A stretch of 64,000 nucleotides of DNA from Aspergillus flavus. Its lineage: Eukaryota; Ascomycota; Eurotiomycetes; Eurotiales; Aspergillaceae. Made by a program: the position numbers and the translations under genes. A model generated the notes under the pieces. The model did not search any database. It was given only the letters and a program-made list of their open reading frames with translations, and was not told the DNA's origin. The stretch lies in the NCBI RefSeq assembly GCF_009017415.1, contig NC_092410.1, forward strand, positions 2,232,001 to 2,296,000, in the 5' to 3' direction. Below are positions 1 to 12,774 of the stretch, piece after piece (the stretch's first letter is position 1; every line of letters starts with the position of its first letter).

Positions 1-143
1 CAAGTGTGAAATGCGAGTATTGTTGAGGCAGTTTCAGGTGTATCAAAATTAGTCAGCGTACGGAGTACCCGCACCTAAAAGGTGTTCTTCCCTGACCTAC
101 GGAGTTTAGAGTAGTTACTACACCTTTTGGCCACATAGATTGT

Positions 144-319
144 TATTTGATAAATAAAATGCACTAGTGTAAGTTTGAAAATGCTATACCTGCTGTGGGG
201 TTTAATAAATATAATTGGTTTGAAGCTGCTAGATGCTGCCCTAATAGCCAATGATGCTTAGCCTTGGCAACAACATGGAAATGATCTTTCAAACTTACAT
301 TAGCGTTTACGCAAAAATA
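144..319. mobile_element. MITE-like element, copy 1
   Basis: About 176 bp that also occurs, diverged, at 21509-21682. Both copies start with TATTTGATAAATAAAATGCA and end with CGCAAAAATA. The subterminal sequence GTGTAAGTTTGAAA on the left is matched in inverted orientation on the right (TTTCAAACTTACAT), so the element has imperfect terminal inverted repeats of roughly 35 bp. The TA at each end fits a TA target-site duplication of the Tc1/mariner type. There is no open reading frame inside. It lies about 250 bp upstream of MRF1. The non-autonomous DNA transposon call is inference from the inverted ends and the second copy. Confidence 0.7.
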
Positions 320-574
320 ACTATCATTCCACGTGGCCAGAAGTGGTAGTTCAATGCAGCATCCTACCTTGACCTCAGACCCATTCTTTCATCTATTTCA
401 TCGGTTTTTCATTACAGTATGTATGTATGTGTTAAAGTCATGTGACTTGATATCTGATTGAAGGGGAGTGCAACTAGTACAAGTAGATACTGAACCATCG
501 TTTTTGGCTGAGTGAATGTGAAGCTCATGGACTATTTGTGAGACTTACATATTCTCCTATTTTGAGAAAAAAGC

Positions 575-2015
575 ATGCTTAATGTCCCTTGGATATGCTC
601 TCGATGCCTGACGCGGTTCGGGACTAGAGCTGCTATAAAAAGGCCGTGGCCAACTCTGCAATGGCGGGGACTGAATACAGGTATGGGTAGTTGAGAAACA
701 TTATCTCTCAATGCATGTTTCATACTCTGTGGGGGTACCGAGTGACTGACAAGTCAGTTAGGCCTTGACCTTTCTTCATCGCTGCTTTCCCGCGCTCGCT
801 CTTTGGCAGCCGAACATTCTAAACTTTCTGCTCATTTAGCAAGTTCCTTTGATGGAAGAATAGCAAAGCGGGTCGGCGAGCTAGCACCGATTGCGAATGT
901 CCTGGACGAATGGGACAGGGCCAATGAAGTATGTCCACAATGCTTAATCTTTTTCACTTTAAATGGGATATTTGCTAATGGGGTTGCTTTGATCTTCTTC
1001 CTAGTCTATATCAGAACTCAATGCCTTGCTTTTTGACCCGGACACAGATCTTGAGCTCAAATCCCTGGCCATAGAAGATTTGGAGACCGTCAAGGCTGCT
1101 TTGCCGACTATATCAGAGAACTTGAAAAAGGCCCTTGTCCCCCGTCACCCTTTTGCAGCGCTCCCTTGCCTTCTCGAGATACGGCCTGGCGCAGGTGGAG
1201 ATGAGGCGGGACTTTTCGCCTTCGAACTCCTGAGGATGTATACTGCATTTTGCTCTCGCCGCGGTTTTCGGTCCAATGTTATTAAGCTAGAAGTGGGAGA
1301 CGGCCCCGCGGAGGATCGGCTAAATGAAGCAGTAATGGAAGTTGAGGCAGATGGGGCTTATGAGATACTCAGAACCGAGTCGGGGGTACACCGGGTGCAG
1401 AGAGTTCCGGCAACGGAGACTAAGGGACGTACCCACACCAGTGCTGTGAGTGTGATGGTTCTTCCTAGCTTCCCCGAGACAGGAGGTGCCATGGATAACG
1501 CTCTCAATTTTGATGACCCAAACAGTGATTACTATGTTGATCCCCAGGAGGTTCGTAGCGAGAAGATGCGAGCTGGTGGTGCGGGGGGGCAGCACGTGAA
1601 CAAGACAGAGTCAGCTATTCGCTTGACTCACATGCCCACAGGTATCGTTGTCTCCATGCAGGATTCCCGATCTCAACATGCAAACCGCAAAAAAGCCTGG
1701 CAGATATTACGCGCTAGATTAGCCGAGGCGAGGCAAGAAGCTCGCGAACAGAAATTCGTGGAACTCAGAAGAGGGGTGTTGGGGGGTGTTGCTCGTATGG
1801 GCCGTGGGGACAAAATTCGCACGTACAATTATGGCCAGAGTCGTTGCACAGACCACCGGAGTAGCATCACCATACATAATTTGAATGATGTTTTGGATGG
1901 TGGTGAAGGCCTCGAAACTGTCATGGAGAGTGTACGGTCCTGGCTAATTGACCAAGAAGTTGCAGCTCTGGTTGCTGACGAGCTAGCGAAAGACAAGGAA
2001 GCCTCACGCCCATAA
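575..2015 (+). CDS. MRF1: mitochondrial peptide chain release factor 1
   Basis: Class I release factor (RF1/PrfA family) that ends translation at UAA/UAG in mitochondria. Three exons join in frame: 575-680, 762-928 and 1005-2015, giving 427 aa. The start at 575 gives a basic, Trp/Arg-rich N-terminus typical of a mitochondrial presequence. The second intron has a clear GCTAAT branch site. The PCRF domain covers about residues 110-230. The catalytic GGQ lies at about 285-287, within GAGGQHVNKTESAIR, and is followed by the RF-1 domain. The gene converges with CTP1, with 206 bp between stop codons. An open frame begins with a TTG at 1026, but that is internal; the spliced frame extends upstream without a stop. 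Confidence 0.93.
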
Positions 2016-2221
2016 AACCTGTCAAGGTATTAACAACGTGCTGGCTTTCCTTTTCTGTACTAGTACTATTCCTCAATCGAGTGCTGTTGATATATAAAAT
2101 GCGGTTCTTCTTTGTCAGTGCTATGTATTAAGATACAACCAATGCATACTAGCTGTGATGCTGCGATATAGCGTTCAAGAGACCAACCAATTACTGCCCT
2201 GCGTTCGTTGCTTCCTCAGCA

Positions 2222-3636
2222 TCAGATATATTGTCTCTTCGAATCTAGAGAATCGAGAGCGTCCATCGTCTTCTCGTACCTGTCAATTTGAAAGCAGTTA
2301 GTTATCAAGCCTATAAGCGACGGTTGAACTTGGGTAAACAAACATTGTGAACACTATGCCTCCGCTCAAGATTAACCTGGCAAGTCGCGGAACGGCCCCG
2401 GACCAGAATGTAAATAACCCCTCATCTTTGAATATCCTTGATGCACAGACAAAGCTGTTCTTATAGTTCTTAGAAGCTTCTAGCGATTGCATTCTGCTGT
2501 CGAATTAGTCCTGTAAAACGCAAATAACATACAAAGTGGCCAGTAGCAAACCTGGTTTTAACAGTATCAAGAGGTTGTGTGACATATCTGTACAGAATGG
2601 TGTATTAGTCGTCGTTATTTCTCACATCCGTTGAGGAGAAGCAGTAGCTTTTCAAGTGTTGTATGAACTCACACTGTTATAAAGCCTGCCATACCGCCGA
2701 TGGCGAAGGTGCTCGCGGTTCCCAGTTTCTCTCCAGGTGCAACATAGCTTTCAGCTAGTTGCTTTAGCATAGTATAGCTTGAGAATCTGGTCGCGGAGTT
2801 GGCGGCTTGTCTTGCTGTTGTAGGAACGAAACCCTGGAAAAAACCTCGAATACCTCGCTCCTGGAATATCAGTTTACTACCGTGCAAGAATCCTCGCATA
2901 CGAGGGTTAGCGGATTTGCGATCGTCAATCCTGCAGGTATTTTATACATCAGCTTCACCATGCGTCGTTGCATGAAGTAGTTAAAGGGTACGTAGCAAGG
3001 GAGGACTTTAAGGCAACGGACAATTGGGTTTTAATGCTTTCGAATGGTGTCACTGCTAAAAGAGATTCAGTGAAGCCAGCCCCAAAGCCAGCAATTACCG
3101 TTCTTGGACCCGAGATCTTGCCATTCTCATCCTGAAGAAGTGACTTGAACCTGTCGAAAGCGACGAACCCTGCAGACAGATCCTAGTGTAAGCACACCAA
3201 ACGCTTGGGTGCCCGGGGTGGAACTCACGGATGCCTGCCTTGAGCGAATTTCCTATAATTAAAGTCGTGCAGCCGGCGTACCACTGCTTTCCAAACGGAG
3301 GCCATGGCAGCTTTTTCCCGTCCGGTAATTTGCGATTGAGTTGCGACCGAGTTTTTGCAACTGGACACGTTGAGTAAGCTGACTTGAAGCAGCCAAGGGC
3401 ATAGACCATACATTCAGCCGGATAAGTGATTGCTAGTATAGTTAGTGAAATTCCTTGGATACAAGCGTATATGTGCCTCAATGTGGGCGAGTATTACCGA
3501 TTTCAATGGCACCTGCAGTCGAGCCCGCGATGATAGACCGCAAACTGCTGGGCTGGTTACGCGTATTAGTATTCTATACTATAGACGGCGAAGGACAATG
3601 CACCTTTCGGTTGTGATCCTTTTCCATAGCACTCAT
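2222..3636 (-). CDS. CTP1: mitochondrial tricarboxylate (citrate) carrier
   Basis: Mitochondrial carrier family protein that exchanges citrate across the inner membrane. Nine exons on the minus strand: 3604-3636, 3498-3552, 3412-3432, 3229-3360, 3022-3169, 2673-2930, 2552-2587, 2344-2493 and 2222-2279. They total 891 nt and 296 aa, the usual length of the family. Three carrier signatures can be read: YPAEFAKTRSQL, TPFESIKTQL and QPLDTVKTRMQ. The first is split around a 21-nt exon. Joins keep the frame throughout, and the C-terminus reads TMYEKTMDAL and ends at QYI. The intron after the second carrier signature uses a weak GTCCGT donor. Identification rests on the citrate-carrier-like motifs and on length; a closely related anion carrier is the only alternative. 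Confidence 0.9.
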
Positions 3637-5129
3637 TTCGTTTTCTCTTCTTTTTGTTTTAGAAAGAAGAATACCGAAAGCTCAACCACCACTGCAACAA
3701 TGGATGTGAACCAACTTCGGCACTGTGATTTGGGACTAAAGTACAAACATGCCAATACGGGTGCCGGGAAGGGCAGGGCACGCAATATCAGATTAAATGC
3801 TCCAACAGAGCAAACCACCAAGTTTGCATCAAGGCCCAACTTGTATGTACTAGTATTACTACCACATGATGTGTGAATATCGAAGCTTCTACATCTCGGA
3901 GGGTATATTGCCATTTCGTAGATGCTACCTGAGTGAGCTTGACCGTTGGCTACAGGTGTAAAACAAACATCTGACTGTAACCCTCCTCTTTGCTGGCTTT
4001 AATATATTTTCAAGTTTTTTTTCTTCTTTTTCTATTTCTTTTTCTTCTTCTTTTTTTTTCGGGTCCCTCATTTCGTTGAAAGCTTTCATAGATATTCCCC
4101 CCATCGCATCTTCGTTGCTTTCCTGGTGTATCCTCACCCAATGTTTTCGAAATCTGCTACCGTAATCATCGGATTCCCCGTCACGCAGATCCAGACATTC
4201 GTTTCCTGGGCACAGTCACAGATTAGGACTGCACCGAATCAAAGTTGTCCCTATCTGACGGATAGCAAGATGCACTATCTCTTGTCAGAGTGAAAAGGGG
4301 CATAAGCCATAGGGCGGCTTTGAACACCAGCCGCAAATAAAGCCAATCTCTCAATGTGTTGACAAACAAGACTATAGAAGGCTTCATAGCCACAACGCCG
4401 GATAAAACACAGAACACCCAACGACCGTGCAGCAGCTCGTGAGATAAAGAGAGCGGAAAAAGAACCCAAACACCGATGTGGACTGCCCCAAGACACTGCG
4501 CCGGCCTATGATACTGACCAATAGCTTAGATCATCCAAAGCTGCATGGTAATGCGCCGATGAAAGTATAGAGAAAAAGGGAAAGGGGAGGCAGAAAGTAG
4601 GGGGAAAAGCCCAGTCAAAGAGACGAGGTACTTGGGGCTAAGGGTTATCGGAAAGCCACACCACCAACGCCGAAAACATGACAAACTGCTGGTGGAAACC
4701 TGTAAACGCCGCAACTTGTGCTCAAAAACCATAGATGCAGCATCAATATGTACATAAACCCAACCACCTTACTCACTCTTGAAGGGGGGAAGACGACGGC
4801 GAAAGAGGTGAGGGTGGTAGAGAGGGCAAGGTAGATTCTCGAGGAGATTGGAACAAAAAGGAACAGAAAAATATGATACAGATGTGGTCACCGTTATCAT
4901 ATCATCATTGTCGAAAACAAACGAGGAAATTCATAACACACACCGTCAAGTTTGCATTGAAAATGAGCAGCAAAAAGTAAAGACTTTGATTGTGGTTTGT
5001 CAGGTAATATGGCCAAGGTCGTTCAATATTGAGAGCATTTATAGTAACAAGCAATACATAAAGGAGAGGAGAAGAAATAAATAATCAAAGAATGATAGAA
5101 AAAACAACAATGTTCTTACCAGACCGATG
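3637..5129. other. intergenic, CTP1 promoter side and DHH1 3' flank
   Basis: No supportable gene. It holds a long pyrimidine-rich tract (about 4012-4062, runs of TTTTTCTTC type) that could belong to a promoter, and an AT-rich stretch at 4840-5120 that is probably the DHH1 3' UTR. Small open frames here have no recognisable protein features and no splice partners. Confidence 0.5.
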
Positions 5130-6833
5130 TCAATTTGGCGACACCTGCGCAGGCTGACTCTTGCCACTCTGCTGTTGGTTTTGGGAAGTACCGAATTTAT
5201 TCATCTCATTCTGCATATTGCGGCGCTGACCTTGGCTTCGTCCTCCACGATATGAACCTCGACCTCGACCGAATTGATAATGTCCGCCATTCGAGTGGTT
5301 GTTGTGGCGGCGTTCTCCCATGTTCTGGGTTTGATTCCCACTCGTTGCAAGCTGTGCTTGTGATGCATTCGCGATTGGGCGTGGAATGGTTTCCGGCGAT
5401 TCATATACGTATAACTTCTTGTCGATATTTTGAGGGATAGGTTGTATTTCGGTTCCCAACTCTTGCTCAATCTTATATAGATTGAAACGATCATCCCAGT
5501 TGATAAGATTGATTGCTAGACCCAGATGACCAAAACGACCAGATCGGCCTATTCGGTGGAGGTAGGTTTCAGCGTTCTTGGGAAAGTCAAAGTTGATCAC
5601 GACATTCACCGCTTGAATATCGATACCTCGAGTTAGCAAATCAGAGCAAACAAGGTTGCGGCATACACCGTTCCGGAAATCATGGAAGACTCGATTCCGA
5701 TGTTGTTGTAGCATCCTTGCATGTGAGTAAAAGCACGAATAGCCTAATTCTGTGATCTTCTTTGCGAGAAGCTCAACGCGATTTGTTGAATTGCAGAAGA
5801 TGATTGATTGATTAATTTGAAGTTTGGAAAAAAGAGTGTTAAGGCAATGGACTTTTTGCTTTTCTTCCACAAAAGCATAATACTGAGTGATTCCTCGGAG
5901 GGTGAGTTCGTCCATAAGGTTGATCTCGTAAGGATTGCGCATGTGCTTATCCTAACAAGGGTGTCAGCCCAAGAGTAATGGAAAGGAATCAGATGAAACG
6001 TACCTTGAATGACTTCACTATCAATGGAAAAGTCGCACTGAAGAGCATGACCTGACGGTCTTTGGGATGAAATGACAATAGCTGCTCAATTACAGGAGTA
6101 AATTCAGGAGACAGTAATTTGTCGGCTTCATCCATGACGAATGTTGGACATTCAGAAAGGTCAGCAACGCCCTTACTAGCCAGATCTAGAACACGGCCTG
6201 GAGTTCCGACAAGGATATGGACGGCGTCGTTCAACCTGATAATGTCATCCATCAACCCAGTTCCTCCAGTGGTGACCATTACGTTGATCCCCAGATGTTT
6301 CCCGAGAGTTTTACAAACATGAGATGTTTGGAGCGCAAGCTCTCTGGTTGGAACAAGGATGAGTGCTTGCGTTTTGGTGCTTTTAGGATTTATGCGTTCT
6401 AATGTGGGGATGACGAAGGCCGCTGTCTTTCCGGTACCATTCTTTGCTCGGGCCAGAATATCCCTGCCAGTAAGAGCAACTGGTATTGTTTCTTCTTGGA
6501 TAGGGGAGGGCTTCTCGAAACCAGCTTCGAAGATGCCCATCATAAGTTCGCGTTTAATATAGAAATCTTCAAACTCAAGGCCTTTAGTGGCTGTCACGTC
6601 CTAGATTGGGGTTAGACTTTGAAGACGTAAGCATAGACGTTGATGGTAGCAAACCTCGGTCTGTGGCCGTGCATCTTTTGCAGGGGCTTTTAGTTGGTCC
6701 TTCCACCTTGTGTCTGAGCTTGCTTCCCTATAACGACACTACTGAGCAACTTTATCTAAGCCTCACAAAATACGTATAAATTCACTTACCCTAGTGTTGT
6801 GTTGTTAAGTTGTGAGGCAAGAGCTTCGGCCAT
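5130..6833 (-). CDS. DHH1: DEAD-box RNA helicase Dhh1 (DDX6 family)
   Basis: Cytoplasmic decapping activator and translational repressor found in P-bodies. Four exons: 6790-6833, 6655-6727, 6004-6600 and 5130-5951, giving 511 aa. Motifs in order: Q-motif region [16 protein letters not shown], Walker [32 protein letters not shown] box [11 protein letters not shown] in LFSATFP, and motif [12 protein letters not shown]. The C-terminal 90 residues or so are low-complexity, rich in Gln, Asn, Gly and Arg with RGG-like elements, as in other filamentous fungal Dhh1 proteins. The start at 6833 was chosen because it gives the short [11 protein letters not shown] leader, which runs in frame through two introns into the helicase core. 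The ending PAQVSPN is followed directly by TGA. Confidence 0.95.
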
Positions 6834-8592
6834 GGTGATAATCGCTTGCCCAGGTGGAGGATAATGGAGAAAGAGCCTTGGGTGTCGAAGGTGTTCGTGA
6901 AAATAGGCCTCGCGATATCGTAGAGAATCAAGTCAAGAGGGTCAGAGCTAAAACAAATGACGGCTTCTGCTGTCCTGAGCCTTGCGGCAGGTTCCAATAA
7001 ATGTAAGAGGGGGCCGAGGATATAGAAGGTGGACTTGGTTGCAACTTGTTCTTTGGCAGACTCGGAAAATGGGTAATTCTCTCGGGAAGTCAGGTAGGGT
7101 ATTCAGAAAAGAGCACAGTGGACAGACAATATCGGGTGTCTTTGCGTCTGGATTGTGTGGGATATTGCTTGTAAGTGCCAAGGTAAAGTTGGCTGTGAGT
7201 GGCCTAAGTTGAGCTGTAAAGGAGAGGCACTGGTTGGTGTAAATTAGAGGCACCAATCAAGACAGGTGAAATAGCACCGAGCTCCCCAAGACCTCAAGCA
7301 GAATATTGACTGTTGTGAGAGTCGTGTCTGTGGTATTTCACGGATAAGAAAGATGAGCAACCTGTAGTGCGAAGAACGTTGAAGGTAGAAGATTATGAGT
7401 GAAAACTTATGTGGTGAGTGGGCAGTACTGTGTAGCCTCGCCGCCTTTACTGACCTCTAGCCCTGGAGTAGTACGGCTAAGCAGGCCAAACTTCAATGAG
7501 CTCAGTAATTTTTTACCACTGTTACCAGTACCATAAAGTTACAACTCGAAATGACGCCGCTTTTAGGTAAATTACACCCCACGTGACAGGGTTAACCGGT
7601 AAAATGTGAATGTGACGGCCCTAGAGCTATTCTGCTATATCCTATTCAGCGGTTGACATGAGTACAGAAATATGGCTGAAGCTGAAGAATTGGGTGCGTG
7701 ACTCATAGCACAAGGGCTATGCCTTTCATGCCATGTGACAGTATTCATATACAGTAGTCAGCTACTAAATCTATAACTCTTATATCCCGGCAACATGCTC
7801 CTGCCAGTCTATGCAGACCCATTATATCGCTTTAGTACGCTGTCGGCTGTGTTAGATGATAAAGCACTCTACCTAGCAGGATAGTTTGGCAACTGCTGCA
7901 TCCTTCCACCATGGCGCAAGTGTTTCCAACCCTATGCGATAAAATGACCCCAACATCTAACGATGGAAATGCCACCAATATATCCTAAATCAGTTTCGGG
8001 GTTATTTAATTTCATGAACGAACAGGGAAGCGTGTGGGTTCAAGTGCTTTTCTTAATTACCGATTGACTGTGTTCCTCAGTGATGCTAGACTATCAGGAG
8101 AGCTATAGCTGCCCACTAAGCTCTCTTTTAGTTCCTTGCCCAGGTCCTGGCTGTTGGACGCACACCGCCCCGCTTTTGAGATGAAGGGTCATTCAGAACA
8201 CCTCCAAAGCAAGGAGCTTGTTTTTAGTACTAGTCCTTCAGTTGATCCGCACCAATTGAATCAATCAAACGAAAGAGCCAGACTCTCACACATATAGTCT
8301 ACGTTTTGCTAATCCATCTTTCTCAATAATCTAGCTGCATGCTTATTACCTTTGATACAGTCTCTTGTTCTTCTTCTTTCTCCTTTGCCCGCCGGAGGGT
8401 ACGTAGGTTTAGGTAGGGGTGGGGGGAGGGTATAGTATATGGCGGAAAATATCGAGCTTTATGTGGAGTTGAGATCACCTTGAGGCATTTCTTGTCCAAA
8501 TAATGAGACATTCTTCGTAGACACCAGCCCATGTGGAATGTTTTGTTAAGTGATTGAATGCTCTGTACAAAAAAAATTGTACCAATTTCTGT
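6834..8592. other. intergenic between DHH1 promoter and SMC6 3' end
   Basis: About 1.8 kb with only short open frames that have no family features. It must hold the DHH1 promoter and 5' leader (6834 onwards) and the SMC6 3' UTR (up to 8592). I see no tRNA-like fold, repeat or mobile element. Confidence 0.45.
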
Positions 8593-11500
8593 TTACTGGC
8601 GAAATACTAATCTCGTTTGTCCTCGTTCAGGTTCTGCCAATCTAGAGGGAAGGCACTTGTCAGTTGCAATGCTGATAACTATATCTTGTCTTGATCCTTA
8701 TACTCACTCCTTCACACGAACATCAGGGGCTAAGCTAATCTCCGCCCTAGAGCCAGGTGTGATTAGTATAAATTGCACACCTACTGACCGCCGAGCGGCC
8801 AGCATCTGTTAATTATTCAGTTAGCAAACACAGTGCAACGGAACTTTGAAAAAAAGAGAGAAGGAAGAGACGTACAAGCATATCAATTGCCATCTTCCTG
8901 TTAATGTGGTCCATGTACACGTCACTATTGGGCGAATGTTAGGGACAGTTAATGCGCCTGATGATCACTAACTTACAATTCATCTAAGCAGCGGACAGGA
9001 GATCCCATAGCCTCCCAAAGTGCCAATAGAAGACAAACTTGAGAAAAAGACTTTTCACCACCAGAAAGTGTCTTTGCACCCCGTCCAGTGCTATCCTTTG
9101 TTATATCAGGTTCGACCTAGAAAGTTGTATCAGATTCTGTCAGAGGATAAGAACTGCATCATGTAACTTACTTGTAAATCCAGCAGCTTGCTCTCATGGT
9201 CAGTCAGAAGTCGACCACGGAAACTTCTCTCGCTTAGTAAGTACGTGAATTGTGCCTTGGCCCGAGATGAAATGTGAGACCTGAAAATTACCCAACGCTT
9301 CTTGCGATGTTTGAGTGTTTCAATGAGAATCTGCAGATACAGTCAACAGACTTGAGTCCCTTGTACAGGGCAAAAACATAAAAGAGAAGAGGGGAAAGGT
9401 GAAAACGTACACCCGCAAGTAACCTAAATTCCTCCACTTGCTTCAGGGCCCGGTCATAGGCTGCGGATGCTTTGGCGGCTTCAGCGGCGATTTCATCGCG
9501 AGATGCGCCCAATCTAGTAATTAGTTAGTTGAATGATCCATGGCACCGTGTTTGAAGTATCTGACTGTTGGTTATAGCGTTGTATATCCCTATTAAGCCT
9601 GTCCAGTTTTTTGTCCAAACTAGCAGCAGTCTCACCTTCCGGAATTGGAACCCGAGGTGAGACTAGACTGGCTTTCTCGCTGAAGTCGATAACACGTGCA
9701 GAAACCTCCTCTCTTTTTTCATTTATCCTTTCTTTTTCTCGTCTGATATCGTCTAGTCGTTCAACCGCAATATTTTTATCGTTAATGATCTTTCGGCGTT
9801 TGTCTTGCGCCCGGAGTACCTCACTCTGAGTTATATGGAGCTCTTCCGTCGACGCAGCTATATCGGCATCCTTAGAAGCGAGTTGCTGCTTAATGGCTTT
9901 AAGCCCCTTCATCATAGCTTCCATGGCCTCCATACTGTCTTTCAATGACCCTTCGTTGATGCGTTTTTCTTCCTCAGCCTCCTGGAGCGTGGCTCGCAGC
10001 ACGTCAAGATGGTCATCTTCCACACGTTCTTTGTCGAGTACATCTGTGAGCTCTTCCACATGGTCTTCCTTCCTTTGCAGTATGACTCGTAACTCATTTG
10101 TACTCTTCCCATGCCTCACACGAGCCTGCTTGCAGCCCTCCAAGCGAGACCGAGCAGATCGGAATCGCTCTTCCTGATCGCTGAGCTTACGCCTGAGGTC
10201 CGCCACTACATCACGTTGGACCCTGCGGGAGTAAATGTCAGTGGATAAGCGAGGTATTGGACACATCTAGGAATCACCTTATTTGGGAAGCTAGGTCGGA
10301 TTTCATTCGTGGGCTGCCACTGTATGCAGGAACCGGAGCCTGGCTTGGCTCTCCCGCACGGTTGTAAGATAGATGAATGCCCCGCCGCCTGTCCGTTTGG
10401 TCAATACAGTAACACCGCTTCACATTCCTAGGTTTCTGTCCATCAAAGAGTACTGAAGACGCTTCTTCTAGCTTCTCGATTAAAAGCATTTGCTCAATAC
10501 CATGGTTAATGATCAATTGTCGACGGACGAGTTCGTTGTCAATCTGCAAATTCGAGTATATCAACCTAATGTAGCTGGCTCTGTGAATCAAAGGCACCTA
10601 CCTGAAGCACCCGTAAAGCCGTATCAAACTTATGATCAGGCTCGTGTTCTGATGTATCAATATACCCATCATTTCCTATAAAGATTGGGCATATGCTTCC
10701 AGCATTGTTAAAGAGGCAGGGTCTGTAAAACTACGGGCAGTGGGAACATACCAGTTGACATTGCGCATAATACGGGAAAGAATCTCCATGTCTCTCTTAG
10801 ATGTTACAACGAAGCTGTTCAATGTCGTGCCAAATGAGTTCTCTAGGATAGATGACCATTCTGGTTTCAGCAAGGTCACATGGCGACCAATGGGACCGAC
10901 AGGCTTTTCGGTGAAGCCCTCTTCTTGTTGAATGGTCCTCAGGAGAGACGGCATTTTGTCGTGGAACCCCGTGTTTTTGGGTCCGCCTTCTTTGCTTAGG
11001 CTCCATAAAAGTTTCTCAGCTTGCTCAACGTCGGCCTTCGTTCTGTTAAGTGGCACCGCCAATGATTCAACTTCTTTTCCAGCCACTTCCAAGTCTCGGT
11101 ATAGGCGATCCGCATTGCGTTGGTGTTCCACGTACTGTGTGCTGGCATGCGCAGCTTCTACCTTTGCTCGCTCGAGTTGTTCCTGTTTCCTAGTATAACT
11201 GCCGCCGCTTAGGTTAACCAGACGTTGATTTTCCTCTTCAATCTTTTGTTGCGTTTCGTTTATCCTAGCTTCTGCTGCTTTTAAATAATCTCGTATCTGA
11301 CGTTGCTGTGCCTGCAATGACCATCAGTAAAAGGCCCGGATTTTCTATAGTGAAATATTACCTGCAAATCATGACGCTCAGTCATTTGTTCGTCCCACCT
11401 AGCTGTAATTTCCACCTTCTCACTTTGTGCTTGCTCGAGTTTAGTAGTACCTTGTCTAACGCATTCGGCAGCGGCTTCGGTTTCCTCCTCAGCTACTCGT

Positions 11501-12774
11501 ATAGCAGCGTCAAAGCTGCCCAGCCCAGCTTCAGCTGTTGCAATCTTCTCATCGACCCTAGCTAGTTCAATCTCTAAGGAGCTTCTCATCTACGGTTCAT
11601 CAGAAACGCCGGCTTGCAAACCCATAATGTCTGGGCTTCTTACTCTTTCCTGTTCTTCGACCTGAGCCCAAGCCATCTGGCTCCGGACATTTCTGACCCT
11701 GTTCCTCAGGGATTCGTGTTGATCAGACATGTCCAATTTCTGGTTTGCTGCAACTTTGCGGTGTTTTAATATCATAATATCCTGCTCTCGCCCCCTAAGC
11801 TTCTCCTCAATCTGATCAGCAGATTCTTCGATCAATCGGTAGTCCTGATCAAGCTGCTCCAATTGAACACCCTTCACAAAGAATTTGTATTTCTCAGCAG
11901 GACTTGAGCTGCTCAAAAATTGGCGGGCCATGTCTTGTGAGAGAACATTCATCGGGTTGTCAAATTGTAATGTGAAAAAGTCAATGATAGCATCCAATTC
12001 GGCTTTCTTGGTGGAAACTATACGCCCGTTCTCTGCCTTGATTTTGAAGCCACTTGTTCCAGCTTTCGTAAAATGGCGTTCAATTACAATGGACTTTCCA
12101 TAATCATCCGGCATATAGGCACCGTCTCCTTGATTTTTGATGCGCACAACGATGGTTGCACTCCTACAAAACATCAATTAGTAAGTATGTGACCAGTATA
12201 GTGATAAACGCACGTACTCTTTGCCTTCTTTGATGAAACTCTTAAGACTCTGACCGCGATTTGTAGCTGATGCTTTGCCACCCAGACAAAGAGTTATAGC
12301 TGTTAGCACTGCGCTCTTGCCGCTGCCATTCTTCCCGACTATAAAGTTAATCAATGGTCCCAGTTCGACATAGAAGTGGTCATGACACATAAAGTTGTAG
12401 CATTCAACACGCTCAAGAATGCCATGTTCAGCAGGAACGTTGGGTTCGTCGCCAGCGAAAGAGTACTTCTCCTGGATTAATTGCGTTGCACGTAATTCCA
12501 GCTCGTCCTCATCATATTCTAAAGCCTGGGTGATAGAATGATGAATTCTTCCTTCACTCTCACTGTCGCTTACTCCAGTGCCTTCGTACGAAGCTGGTGA
12601 TTTGGACGTGCGAATACGTTTGCGCTTCCGGTGTGTGTTAGTTTGTATAAGAGACGAGGCACGAAGAAAACACACCAAATGACAAGCGCTGGACGATGAG
12701 CTTAACCTGTTATCGTCTCCTTCATCCCATTCACCCTGCTCCAAGGGTCTCTGCGGGCGCTTTAACGATGACAT
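8593..12774 (-). CDS. SMC6: Structural maintenance of chromosomes protein 6
   Basis: ATPase subunit of the SMC5/6 complex, used in recombinational repair and rDNA stability. Thirteen exons: 12218-12774, 11644-12163, 11362-11589, 10752-11311, 10602-10695, 10278-10543, 9566-10222, 9411-9513, 9172-9330, 8977-9116, 8876-8924, 8708-8805 and 8593-8641. They sum to 3480 nt, or 1159 aa. Walker A is GKNGSGKSAV near residue 150. Two long coiled coils flank a hinge that includes NVNCICPIFIGNDGYID. The C-terminal lobe has the ABC signature LSGGEKSFSQ and the D-loop/Walker B segment RCLDEFDVYMD. All phases agree. The apparent TAG after LEAYAQSL lies inside the 10696-10751 intron. A further in-frame 51-bp intron (12625-12675) is possible in the poorly conserved N-terminus. 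Confidence 0.93.

Noticed and set aside
1026..1028. TTG at 1026 as the MRF1 start
   Set aside because: Upstream exons at 575-680 and 762-928 join in frame and supply a presequence and the missing N-terminal domain.
3445..3876. 143-codon + strand open frame over the CTP1 N-terminal exons
   Set aside because: It is antisense to well-supported CTP1 exons and has no recognisable features.
10676..10700. Apparent frame-breaking TAG in SMC6
   Set aside because: It lies just past a 56-bp intron (10696-10751). With the intron removed the frame changes and reads N-C-I-C-P-I-F-I-G-N-D without a stop, so the gene is not broken.
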